The notes below the pieces were generated by a model. The model was not told where the DNA came from and did no database searches. It was given only the letters and a program-made list of their open reading frames with translations. The position numbers and the translations under genes are program-made. From Lunatibacter sp038209145 (GTDB lineage: Bacteria; Bacteroidota; Bacteroidia; Cytophagales; Cyclobacteriaceae), in contig JBBQXZ010000323.1 of assembly GCA_038209145.1 (NCBI GenBank), positions 1 to 5,399 on the forward strand: a stretch of DNA of 5,399 nucleotides, given 5' to 3'. This document shows positions 1-5,399 of the stretch, piece after piece (the stretch's first letter is position 1; every line of letters starts with the position of its first letter).

Positions 1-128
1 GCCATAATTCCGGAAGGAGTAGCCCCATAAACGATGAGATCAAAGTCGGTTGAAGGTTTTTTCACCCCAGTAAAACATGATATAATTAGAAAAATGAAGG
101 CGAATGATAGGGAGTGAAATAGGTTCAT
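1..128 (-). CDS. FAD-dependent oxidoreductase, predicted lipoprotein (N-terminal 42 residues only; 3' part outside window)
   Basis: Only the first 42 codons are present. The start at 128 gives a hydrophobic signal peptide (residues 4-17, FHSLSFAFIFLIIS) ending in a lipobox IISC with the lipidated cysteine at residue 18. It is followed by DFDLIVYGATPSGIM, the first beta strand and dinucleotide-binding turn of an FAD enzyme. The same block, DVIIYGATASG, occurs in the exported FAD enzyme at the other end of the window, so both belong to one superfamily (FAD-dependent oxidoreductase / putative xanthan lyase type). No acidic run follows the cysteine, so surface export is not indicated; it probably faces the periplasm. 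An in-frame ATG at 161 is possible, but it adds 11 residues before the signal peptide, so 128 is preferred; neither has a Shine-Dalgarno. The upstream Uma2 gene stops 57 nt before this start, so co-transcription is likely. Substrate unknown. Confidence 0.8.
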   Translation of the reverse strand, partial: MNLFHSLSFAFIFLIISCFTGVKKPSTDFDLIVYGATPSGIM

Positions 129-185
129 ATTTAAAGAGTATGGTGCCAGCTGAAGTGGCATACGCGTTGGGATTTTCCTGTTTTC

Positions 186-755
186 TTAAACTAAAATAAG
201 CAACTCTTTTACGGAGAGTTTTCTGTCCATCAGCGTGGCCTCATCATCGGGCCGGAATATCCGGATTTCTGTATAGGAATCACCTTGCGGATTTGAAAAG
301 ACTTCAATTTGATTGATGTCCAGATCAATTATCCAATATTCCCGGATGCCATTTGAAGCATAAAGCGGGGCTTTCACTTCCCTGTCAAACCGGATCGAAG
401 AACTGGCCACTTCAATAACGGCAAGCACATCACTAGGTATGGGATGTGCGGAAGCATAATCGTCATCCTTATATTTCAGTAGGGAAATATCCGGCTCAGG
501 TTCATTGTTTATGTCAAATCTTATAGGGTTTTGAACTCTTATATTTACTTGGTTCGGCAATAATTGATTTAATTTTCTTGCCAATCTATCAACTATTGCT
601 GCATGTCTACTTCCGATTGGGGCCATTTGAAATATTTCTCCATTAATAAGTTCTACGCGGTCATCTGGCTTTAAAATCCCAACTTCGGCCATTTTATAAT
701 ATTCATTCACATTGATCAAGCGCTTCACAACTTCAGTTACCATGGTATTTAACAT
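186..755 (-). CDS. Uma2 family (DUF820) putative endonuclease, intact
   Basis: A 189-residue protein of normal Uma2 length. The family has a PD-(D/E)XK-like nuclease fold; its cellular role is poorly known. Visible family blocks in order: VELINGEIF (residues 34-42, acidic E35), H51 followed by an amphipathic helix (about 52-67), EPDIS with D89, VIEVASSS with E115, K128, and GIREYWIIDL (136-145). D89, E115 and possibly K128 are the likely active-site residues, so the protein looks catalytically complete. There is no signal peptide, so it should be cytoplasmic. It is only distantly related to the other two Uma2 copies here and is not a recent duplicate of them. A second in-frame ATG lies at 743; the upstream one is kept because it sits about 20 nt below a good Bacteroidota -7 box. 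The FAD lipoprotein gene follows 57 nt after the stop. Family assignment is firm; function is not. Confidence 0.88.
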   Translation of the reverse strand: MLNTMVTEVVKRLINVNEYYKMAEVGILKPDDRVELINGEIFQMAPIGSRHAAIVDRLARKLNQLLPNQVNIRVQNPIRFDINNEPEPDISLLKYKDDDYASAHPIPSDVLAVIEVASSSIRFDREVKAPLYASNGIREYWIIDLDINQIEVFSNPQGDSYTEIRIFRPDDEATLMDRKLSVKELLILV

Positions 756-775
756 TTTCAGTTATTAAAGTTAGC

Positions 776-805
776 CAAATATACGGCTGAACACAAAATT
801 TCAAA
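776..805 (-). promoter_or_regulatory. Predicted Bacteroidota-type promoter for the distal Uma2 gene
   Basis: On the minus strand, TTTG (805-802) and TATATTTG (783-776) are separated by 18 nt. They match the Bacteroidota -33 TTTG / -7 TAnnTTTG consensus, with spacing inside the accepted range. The -7 box ends 20 nt before the ATG at 755, giving a short leader. The site lies in the 161-bp gap between the Uma2 remnant and the intact Uma2 gene. It suggests that the intact gene and the FAD lipoprotein gene behind it can be transcribed independently of the ThuA and FAD genes upstream. Such AT-rich motifs also occur by chance. Confidence 0.5.
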
Positions 806-923
806 TCTTTATTCTATCACCAATTCTCCTGTTTTCACCGCATTTCTGCTAAATGGGGAGGGATAAAGATCACCCAATCCAATTTTCCTCTCTGCCAATC
901 GAATATGATATTTGTTTTAAACA

Positions 924-1219
924 CTATTCGATATCCCAAAAAAACTCCTCCAAATCCAGCTTAAACCTGGAAAACGCACATCGAAGGGTGCGTCGTAAAC
1001 TTGACAGGGTTTGTCCTCTAAAAAAACATAAAGCCTCGTCAGAAGTTTTGCAGAAATACGCTGATGGATACGTTTTGGGGCGGCCGCTGCCTTTTTAAAA
1101 ATTTTCCCTTTGATCAGTTCGACCACTTCCTCCATCTGCCATGTTAGATAATCGGCATAGGAATAGTTGCCGTATTCCATATCCGGTTCATTGACTGTAT
1201 TGGGTTTTTTGACTTCCAT
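924..1219 (-). pseudogene. Uma2 family (DUF820) remnant with 313-nt internal deletion
   Basis: This is a broken paralogue of the intact gene at 2386-2994. Codons 1-53 differ from it at only two residues (M14L, K42R). Residues 54-71 are largely different (5 of 18 identical) and residues 72-84, ending APFDVRFP, match at 12 of 13. The sequence then jumps straight to the last 14 codons of the intact gene. The intact copy is 609 nt from ATG to stop and this one is 296 nt to the equivalent TAG at 924-926. The 313-nt loss is not a multiple of three, so the tail is read out of frame as GLSWIWRSFFG and translation stops at 917-919. The missing segment holds the PDI and EILSPG motifs, so no nuclease activity is expected. 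A 100-residue fragment could still be made. It starts 17 nt after the ThuA stop and would be co-transcribed with it. Confidence 0.85.
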
Positions 1220-1223
1220 CGAT

Positions 1224-1231
1224 CAAATATA
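1224..1231 (-). promoter_or_regulatory. TATATTTG box four nt before the Uma2 remnant start
   Basis: An exact TAnnTTTG match sits in the 17-nt gap between the ThuA stop and the remnant's ATG at 1219, with ATCG between box and ATG. The equivalent TATATTTA precedes the intact paralogue at the same distance, so the box seems to have travelled with the gene. The -33 region is weak and lies inside the end of the ThuA gene. Promoter use is unproven. Confidence 0.3.
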
Positions 1232-1236
1232 CGATT

Positions 1237-2283
1237 TTATTGATTATCAATTTTCAGCTCAAATACCCTGCTGGTGGATTTTTCGGCAGTAGGAAAATCA
1301 GGAGGTATGGGTATGGTAACCTTACCTGTTGCGGCCCATTCTACACCTCTTAAAAATGAGATGATAAAACCAACACTTTCAATGGAGTAATCATCATGTC
1401 CCAACGTAGTGTGAAATATTCGGCCTTTGCCGTAGTCAACCACCATCAGCATTGGTTCGTGTCGGTCAGTAGGAGCTTTACCTGAAACATCCTTTCCTGT
1501 AGCCAGTATGGTCAAATTTTCAGCCGGTCCGCGCAATTGGGCATAGCATTCATCCTTAGTGGTGAGCCATAATTCCGGCATTCCATCGGTAATAGGATGA
1601 TCCTTTACACGAAGTGTAATAGGAAAAATATGACTTGGTCCATGGGCACCACTTTTTCCCGGAGAAGGATCATGTATCAGTTCGCCTTCATTATTGTAAT
1701 ACACATAAGGCCCATCTTTTTCGGTGCGATCACCCCAGCCTCCAAGGCCAATCATTTTATTATATTCCAGCCAGTCAGGAAATGAATTGTCCGCAGCATG
1801 CACTGACACAAACCCACCGCCAGAGGACATATATTTTTCCAATGCTTTTTGAGTATTCACCGGCCAATTCGCAGCTTTCCAGCCGAAGTTTGAAATCACA
1901 ACATCGTAATTCTTGAATATTGGGACGAAATCCGGATCATGCTGCGGGTTTTCCCGATCTGTTGTTTTTCCAACTCCAGCTAATGGAAGGTACTTCATTT
2001 CCCGGTCTCCTTTCCAGGTAAACTTTGTTCTGTAAACATCTACCTGAAAAAGCCCTGTTTCTTCCAGGTACTGCTTCATCATAATGGTAGATTTCGGCCA
2101 AACCTCATGATTGTTTTGTCCGTCAACAATTAAAGCTTTTAATTGAGCTTTTCGTTTCGGTTTATTTTGATCCTGGGTTTCTTTGTTTGTGACCAGCTTA
2201 TCCAGCCAGCCGGTTTTATTGCCGGATTGTGCGCTTAAATTTAATGAAAGCAAGTATATTACAACGAAAGGAAGAAATTTCAT
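1237..2283 (-). CDS. Secreted ThuA-domain protein (trehalose-utilisation-like, class I glutamine amidotransferase fold)
   Basis: A 348-residue protein from the preferred start. An in-frame ATG at 2307 adds eight polar residues; the ATG at 2283 is preferred because it begins a clean signal peptide (MKFLPFVVIYLLSLNLSA, likely cleaved before residue 19 or 20). After a charged linker (about 21-48), a ThuA domain covers about 49-320: ALIVDGQNNHEVWP (50-63), FKNYDVVISNFGW (123-135), a glycine-rich turn then VSVHAADNSF (159-168), AHGPSHIFPI (213-222), KDHPITDGMP (227-236), KDECY (243-247), EPMLMVVDYGKGRIFHTTLGH (276-296), and FLRGVEWAATG near the end. ThuA domains have a glutamine-amidotransferase-like fold and are frequent in carbohydrate-use loci; the reaction is not established. 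It is exported, so probably periplasmic. It lies between an intact Uma2 gene (79 nt upstream of the upstream ATG) and a Uma2 remnant 17 nt downstream. The family is clear, the function inferred. Confidence 0.92.
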   Translation of the reverse strand: MKFLPFVVIYLLSLNLSAQSGNKTGWLDKLVTNKETQDQNKPKRKAQLKALIVDGQNNHEVWPKSTIMMKQYLEETGLFQVDVYRTKFTWKGDREMKYLPLAGVGKTTDRENPQHDPDFVPIFKNYDVVISNFGWKAANWPVNTQKALEKYMSSGGGFVSVHAADNSFPDWLEYNKMIGLGGWGDRTEKDGPYVYYNNEGELIHDPSPGKSGAHGPSHIFPITLRVKDHPITDGMPELWLTTKDECYAQLRGPAENLTILATGKDVSGKAPTDRHEPMLMVVDYGKGRIFHTTLGHDDYSIESVGFIISFLRGVEWAATGKVTIPIPPDFPTAEKSTSRVFELKIDNQ

Positions 2284-2385
2284 ATTATTATTTTTATGTT
2301 TTAACAATAATGATATTTTAATCTGATTTTAAACGCGCGCTATATACTTGCCTTCTTTTAATCTAAATCGACTATCCTATTGATC

Positions 2386-2994
2386 CTATTCTATATCCCC
2401 AAAAAACTCCTCCAAATCCAGCTTAAAACCTTTTATCACATTTGACTCCACTACATCTCCGGAGGTAAGCAGAAGTGACGGGACATATTTTCCATTTGTG
2501 AGGCTATAGATTAGCAAATCGTGGGTTTCGGCATGGATAATCCAATATTCCCGAACCCCGTTCGACTCATAAAGTTCAAATTTATGCTTCAATTCGGTTT
2601 TACTATTCCCCGGAGATAGAATTTCCACGATCAAGTCTGGGGCTCCGATGCAGCCTCGGTCATCCAATTTTTCAGGATCACAAATCACGCAGATATCCGG
2701 CTGAACCACATCGTGGATTTGATGATCTGCTTTGGATGCTTTTGGAAAACGCACATCGAATGGGGCGGAATAAACCTGGCATCTTTGACCTTTCAGAAAA
2801 TTCCCAATTCGGAGAAAAAGCTCTCCAGACACTTTTTGATGAATCCTTTTCGGTGCGGCCGCAGCTTTTCTAAAAATTTTCCCTTTGATGAGTTCGACCA
2901 CTTCCTCCATCTGCCAGGTCAGGTAGTCGGCATAGGAATAGTTGCCGTACTCCAAATCCGGTTCGTTAACTGTATTGGGTTTTTTGACTTCCAT
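2386..2994 (-). CDS. Uma2 family (DUF820) putative endonuclease, intact
   Basis: A 202-residue protein with the full Uma2 layout: YSYADYLTW (19-27), VELIKGKIF (33-41, E34), H52, a variable amphipathic helix (about 54-71), CQVYSAPFDVRFP (72-84), VQPDICVIC (97-105, D100), PDLIVEILSPGNS (119-131, E124), lysines K132, K136 and K138, and GVREYWII (146-153). D100 and E124 are the expected metal-binding acids of the PD-(D/E)XK-like core; the lysine role is uncertain. No signal peptide is present, so it is cytoplasmic. It sits 118 nt after the FAD oxidoreductase stop and before the ThuA gene, with no obvious functional tie to either. The broken copy at 924-1219 is its close paralogue. The start is fixed by the matching start in that copy. 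A TATATTTA box lies four nt before the ATG, leaving almost no leader. DNA target and role unknown. Confidence 0.9.
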   Translation of the reverse strand: MEVKKPNTVNEPDLEYGNYSYADYLTWQMEEVVELIKGKIFRKAAAAPKRIHQKVSGELFLRIGNFLKGQRCQVYSAPFDVRFPKASKADHQIHDVVQPDICVICDPEKLDDRGCIGAPDLIVEILSPGNSKTELKHKFELYESNGVREYWIIHAETHDLLIYSLTNGKYVPSLLLTSGDVVESNVIKGFKLDLEEFFGDIE

Positions 2995-2998
2995 GGTT

Positions 2999-3006
2999 TA
3001 AATATA
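2999..3006 (-). promoter_or_regulatory. TATATTTA box four nt before the Uma2 start (possible -7 element)
   Basis: On the minus strand TATATTTA is followed by AACC and the ATG at 2994. The broken paralogue has TATATTTG, then ATCG and its ATG, with the same spacing. It resembles the Bacteroidota -7 TAnnTTTG, although the last base is A here. If used, the transcript would be leaderless or nearly so. No convincing -33 TTTG was found at the expected distance. It could instead be a translation-favouring AT-rich leader. Confidence 0.3.
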
Positions 3007-3112
3007 CTGAATTTATGCCTTTTAAAATAAAATGAAATCTATTTTGATAGAAGATCCTACCTCAATACTTTCGTAACACCACTTCCATTTTCCAGGTTTT
3101 TTGGATTGAACC

Positions 3113-5149
3113 TCAATATTTTAATAACTCAAATTTTACCGCGTCAGCTATCACCTGTTTTTCCAAATCACCATGGATGGTTAACGCACGGTGGTAACCA
3201 CTCTCAAATTGATACGTTCCTAATTCGACCCATTTTCCACCATTCACTTGCTGGTCTACCTGAATTTCATCCTCTCCTTTAGCATGATGAATGGTCACTG
3301 GAATATTGGTGTCATATTCCTTGGAAGATGGATACCAAATTGACACGCTATAAGTGCCTGATTTAAATAAATAGGGTTGGAAATGAAAATCTCCGATTTG
3401 CCCTTTGGGCTTATACCTGAAATTCATTTCAAACCTTTCCGGATTCACTTCCTCTTCTTCATACCAGTTCCCGGTAAAAGAGGTAAATCCCTTCATGTTA
3501 TTGTCAATTACAATTTCATTTTCTGTGTTCCATATTCCATAAGGATTATTTTTCAATGATAAAATCTGGTTATGTGACACCAATTTTTCCTGCAAGGCAT
3601 AAATATCAATTTTTTGAACTGGCCGCCTGCTTTTAACAGCCATTGCAGCTCCTATCCCAGCAGATTCTCCCATAATCATATATTGTGGTTCCATCCTGAC
3701 AGAAGCAATGGCGATGGCACTTGCGGAAATACAAACAGGTACCAGGAGGTTCTCACATTCTTCATATTTTGGTACTATTGATCGATATGGGATTTCGTAT
3801 TGGGCCACAGGGATCGACAAATATCCTTCATTATAAGTTTCCAATTTCATATCCGGAAACCTACTAATTTCCAAATAATTTCGCTGCATTTCTCTCACAT
3901 CGATATTATATGATCCCATTCCTATGGCATCATACTTTACAGTATCCGACATCAAATCGTGCTGCGTCATAAAATATTCCCCTTTCATTCGGCGGGCAAC
4001 TCTCACATATAATTGATGGGGGAAATGGTTGTTTTCCACATACTCATCTTTACAGAGACCAAATTTTCCCATTGCTTCCCTGACATGGGCGGGGACCTCA
4101 GGATCATGCGATAAAAACCAAGCCAACCCCAACGTATAATCTTTATGCCATTGCCAAATACTGTCTCTTTTATTATAATCAGCATCTGGATACAGCCAAC
4201 TTGAACCATCCAAGAGATTTGTGGAAATACCTACTGTTGAATTAATATCGGATTTGCCATTGGGTAAGGTGGGCCAAAAGCCGATCAAGGGCCCGGCAGC
4301 AGGTTTTTCCCGATAATATCTTCTTGCCAGTTCATAGTTTTTAGGGTCGTAATTTTCAGGTTTGGTCCAGGGAATCATATTATCCGGCCTGTCTGTGGCG
4401 ATTAACCTGAAACAATACGACTGAATTCCATCGTCCCCCTCTCCTATTCCTACCATGGGCCTTTGATGAATCAAAGGCAGCAATTTTCTTTCCTTTTCAT
4501 CCCATAAAGGACTGATCCTTGCATCTATTTGATGGCTGGTAAATGTAATTGGTTGTCTTCCTGCCCAGGATTCATTTAACTCTTTGACACCTTCTCTTCC
4601 AACCACATAGGAAATGCCCGCTTTGGCCATCAAATCTCCTTCGTAACCTGCATCAATAAATACGGAACCAATCACTTGTGAATTGTCTGAAAGAATAATC
4701 CTTGATATGCTGTTGTTCTCTTTTTCAACACGAATAACCCTTTTTTCATAAATCACCTGAACCCCATATTCTTCTAGCCAATCTTTTAGGATTTTCTCGC
4801 CAACATGTGGTTCTGCCCCTCTCCAATAAAATACGTGCGTATTATAATGATCGGCAATCTTTTGAAAGAATTCCGTTGTTAGTCCACCAATGACTGTCCG
4901 GTCACCATAGTCGGTATGTGAAAGTCCTCCCGTGACCATCCCACCAATATTTCTGCCGGGTTCAATCAATAAAACCGAAACACCTTCTCTGGCTGCCGCC
5001 ACAGCTGCGGTAACTCCGCTGGCAGTAGCTCCATAAATGATAACATCCTTTTGGATAGTAGATTGCCCCAAGGCATTGTTCCACAGAAGTATACATATAA
5101 AAAGTATTTTCGATGCTTTCAACAAAGTTGATTTTATGGGTTTATTCAT
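3113..5149 (-). CDS. Exported FAD-dependent oxidoreductase with C-terminal golvesin-like domain (putative xanthan lyase family)
   Basis: A 678-residue protein. Residues 1-29 form a signal peptide (basic N-terminus, hydrophobic FICILLW, cleavage site ALG before Q29). An FAD-binding fold follows: DVIIYGATASG (35-45), a strand ending in acidic E63, RNIGGMVTGGLSHTD (66-80), GGLTTEFF (88-95) and FIDAGYEGDLMAKAG (164-178). These are hallmarks of the FAD-dependent oxidoreductase family (PF12831-like) often labelled putative xanthan lyase. The second part of the FAD fold is at about 458-510 (RSIVPKYEECENLLVPVCIS, MEPQYMIMGESAGIGAAMA). Residues 544-678 form a golvesin C-terminal-like beta domain: VIDNN, GTYSVSIWYP, VTIHH, VDQQVNGGKWVELGTYQF and IADAVKF near the end. 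Such domains may bind polysaccharide. It probably oxidises a sugar or polysaccharide-derived substrate outside the cytoplasm; the lyase name is by family, not evidence. It shares its N-terminal motif with the lipoprotein at 1-128. Family certain, substrate unknown. Confidence 0.93.
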   Translation of the reverse strand: MNKPIKSTLLKASKILFICILLWNNALGQSTIQKDVIIYGATASGVTAAVAAAREGVSVLLIEPGRNIGGMVTGGLSHTDYGDRTVIGGLTTEFFQKIADHYNTHVFYWRGAEPHVGEKILKDWLEEYGVQVIYEKRVIRVEKENNSISRIILSDNSQVIGSVFIDAGYEGDLMAKAGISYVVGREGVKELNESWAGRQPITFTSHQIDARISPLWDEKERKLLPLIHQRPMVGIGEGDDGIQSYCFRLIATDRPDNMIPWTKPENYDPKNYELARRYYREKPAAGPLIGFWPTLPNGKSDINSTVGISTNLLDGSSWLYPDADYNKRDSIWQWHKDYTLGLAWFLSHDPEVPAHVREAMGKFGLCKDEYVENNHFPHQLYVRVARRMKGEYFMTQHDLMSDTVKYDAIGMGSYNIDVREMQRNYLEISRFPDMKLETYNEGYLSIPVAQYEIPYRSIVPKYEECENLLVPVCISASAIAIASVRMEPQYMIMGESAGIGAAMAVKSRRPVQKIDIYALQEKLVSHNQILSLKNNPYGIWNTENEIVIDNNMKGFTSFTGNWYEEEEVNPERFEMNFRYKPKGQIGDFHFQPYLFKSGTYSVSIWYPSSKEYDTNIPVTIHHAKGEDEIQVDQQVNGGKWVELGTYQFESGYHRALTIHGDLEKQVIADAVKFELLKY

Positions 5150-5363
5150 GGTGTCATAAAGTTTAGAAGCCAGGGTATTGTTCAGGTCTTATAGATATCA
5201 ATCTTTCTTTGGGGAAAGGGGGAAAACAAATGAAATGGAAACTTGCCAGGATGTTTCAAACACTTGCAGGAGGCCATACCCATGAACCTGTAAACCCTGC
5301 CAGCGTTCTAATTTTCTTAACAAAATAGCAAATTAGAACCGGTAAAATGATAAAAAACTGATT
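5150..5363. other. Non-coding region upstream of the FAD oxidoreductase gene
   Basis: About 210 bases lie before the FAD oxidoreductase start. Apart from the inverted repeat at 5305-5339 I see no gene. There is no exact TAnnTTTG box within the usual distance of the ATG at 5149; near matches with one base fewer (TAATTTG, TATTTTG) fall in and beside the inverted repeat. No Shine-Dalgarno precedes the ATG. Confidence 0.5.
5305..5339. repeat. Perfect 10-bp inverted repeat with 15-nt spacer upstream of the FAD oxidoreductase gene
   Basis: GTTCTAATTT (5305-5314) and its exact reverse complement AAATTAGAAC (5330-5339) are separated by 15 nt. The flanking bases do not extend the pairing. Neither strand has a T-run directly after the arms, so it is a poor intrinsic terminator. 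The arm-to-arm centre distance of 25 bp and position about 155-190 bp before the FAD gene start would suit an operator for a dimeric regulator, or a structured leader. It could also close off a gene ending near 5364. Confidence 0.5.
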
Positions 5364-5399
5364 TTAGCCATTGGGAATTATTTGGGGTTTTTCAATTTC
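5364..5399 (-). CDS. Possible C-terminal end of an upstream gene (last 11 codons)
   Basis: Reading in from the right edge on the minus strand, one frame is open for 11 codons (EIEKPQIIPNG) and ends in TAA at 5364-5366. The other two minus frames stop sooner. The composition is plausible for a protein tail and the same-strand order fits, but 11 codons is too short to establish a gene. Flanking sequence would decide it. Confidence 0.2.
   Translation of the reverse strand, partial: EIEKPQIIPNG

Noticed and set aside
853..1098. Plus-strand open frame of 81 codons
   Set aside because: It is antisense to the Uma2 remnant and shows no recognisable protein family; it is open because the remnant's other strand lacks stops.
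1597..1916. Two overlapping plus-strand frames inside the ThuA gene
   Set aside because: They are antisense shadows of a well-supported gene, with no family features.
2374..2390. Tandem ATCCTATT repeat at the end of the intact Uma2 gene
   Set aside because: Two 8-bp units one base apart are too short to call a functional repeat or attachment site.
917..2994. Insertion sequence or composite transposon built from the two Uma2 copies around ThuA
   Set aside because: No terminal inverted repeats, no transposase motif and no convincing target duplication are visible; Uma2 proteins are not known transposases.
2713..3030. Plus-strand frame of 105 codons antisense to the intact Uma2 gene
   Set aside because: The Uma2 reading has clear family motifs and a paralogue with mostly silent differences; the antisense frame has no such support.
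3059..3118. ACCTCAATA repeated at 3059-3067 and 3110-3118, around the FAD gene stop, resembling a target-site duplication
   Set aside because: Only 42 bp lie between the copies, with no element ends, and the second copy overlaps coding sequence; a 9-bp chance repeat is likely.
4003..4209. Minus-strand frame of 68 codons in another register of the FAD oxidoreductase gene
   Set aside because: It is nested in a gene with continuous family motifs, so it is a shadow frame.
5230..5328. Plus-strand 32-codon frame with a purine-rich GGGGG stretch upstream
   Set aside because: The purine stretch could pass as a ribosome site, but this phylum rarely uses one, the frame runs into the inverted repeat, and the peptide has no recognisable feature.
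1..5399. CRISPR array, tRNA or rRNA
   Set aside because: No regularly spaced repeats, cloverleaf sequences or rRNA-like blocks were seen on either strand.

Overview
The window looks like chromosomal DNA from a Bacteroidota bacterium, probably a Cytophagales-type polysaccharide degrader. It is AT-rich, starts lack Shine-Dalgarno sequences, one good TTTG / TAnnTTTG (Bacteroidota-type) promoter is visible, and the exported products are ones common in that phylum. The taxon is inferred; no rRNA or marker gene is present. All recognised genes lie on the minus strand, so the text follows transcription from right to left.

Layout in transcription order. Positions 5399-5150 are mostly non-coding, with a perfect 10-bp inverted repeat (5305-5339) and possibly the last few codons of an upstream gene. 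5149-3113 encodes an exported FAD-dependent oxidoreductase of the putative xanthan lyase type with a C-terminal golvesin-like beta domain. 2994-2386 is an intact Uma2 (DUF820) family putative nuclease. 2283-1237 is an exported ThuA-domain protein. 1219-924 is a broken second copy of the Uma2 gene, lacking 313 nt of its middle. 755-186 is a third, more distant and intact Uma2 gene with its own likely promoter. 128-1 is the N-terminus of a second FAD-dependent enzyme, a predicted lipoprotein, cut by the window edge. No gap between genes exceeds 300 bases.

The metabolic genes (two exported FAD enzymes of one superfamily and a secreted ThuA protein) fit a periplasmic or surface carbohydrate-processing locus. 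The substrate cannot be read from the sequence, and no SusC/SusD pair or glycoside hydrolase lies inside the window. The unusual feature is that a Uma2 gene or remnant occupies every junction between these metabolic genes. Two of the copies share homology that begins about 12 bp before the ATG and stops at the stop codon, as if the gene alone is the duplicated unit. In the shared first 53 codons, 16 of 18 nucleotide differences are silent, so both lineages were under strong protein-level selection before one decayed. I see no complete new system. The best lead is the behaviour of Uma2 genes as compact, gene-sized units interspersed in a metabolic cluster.
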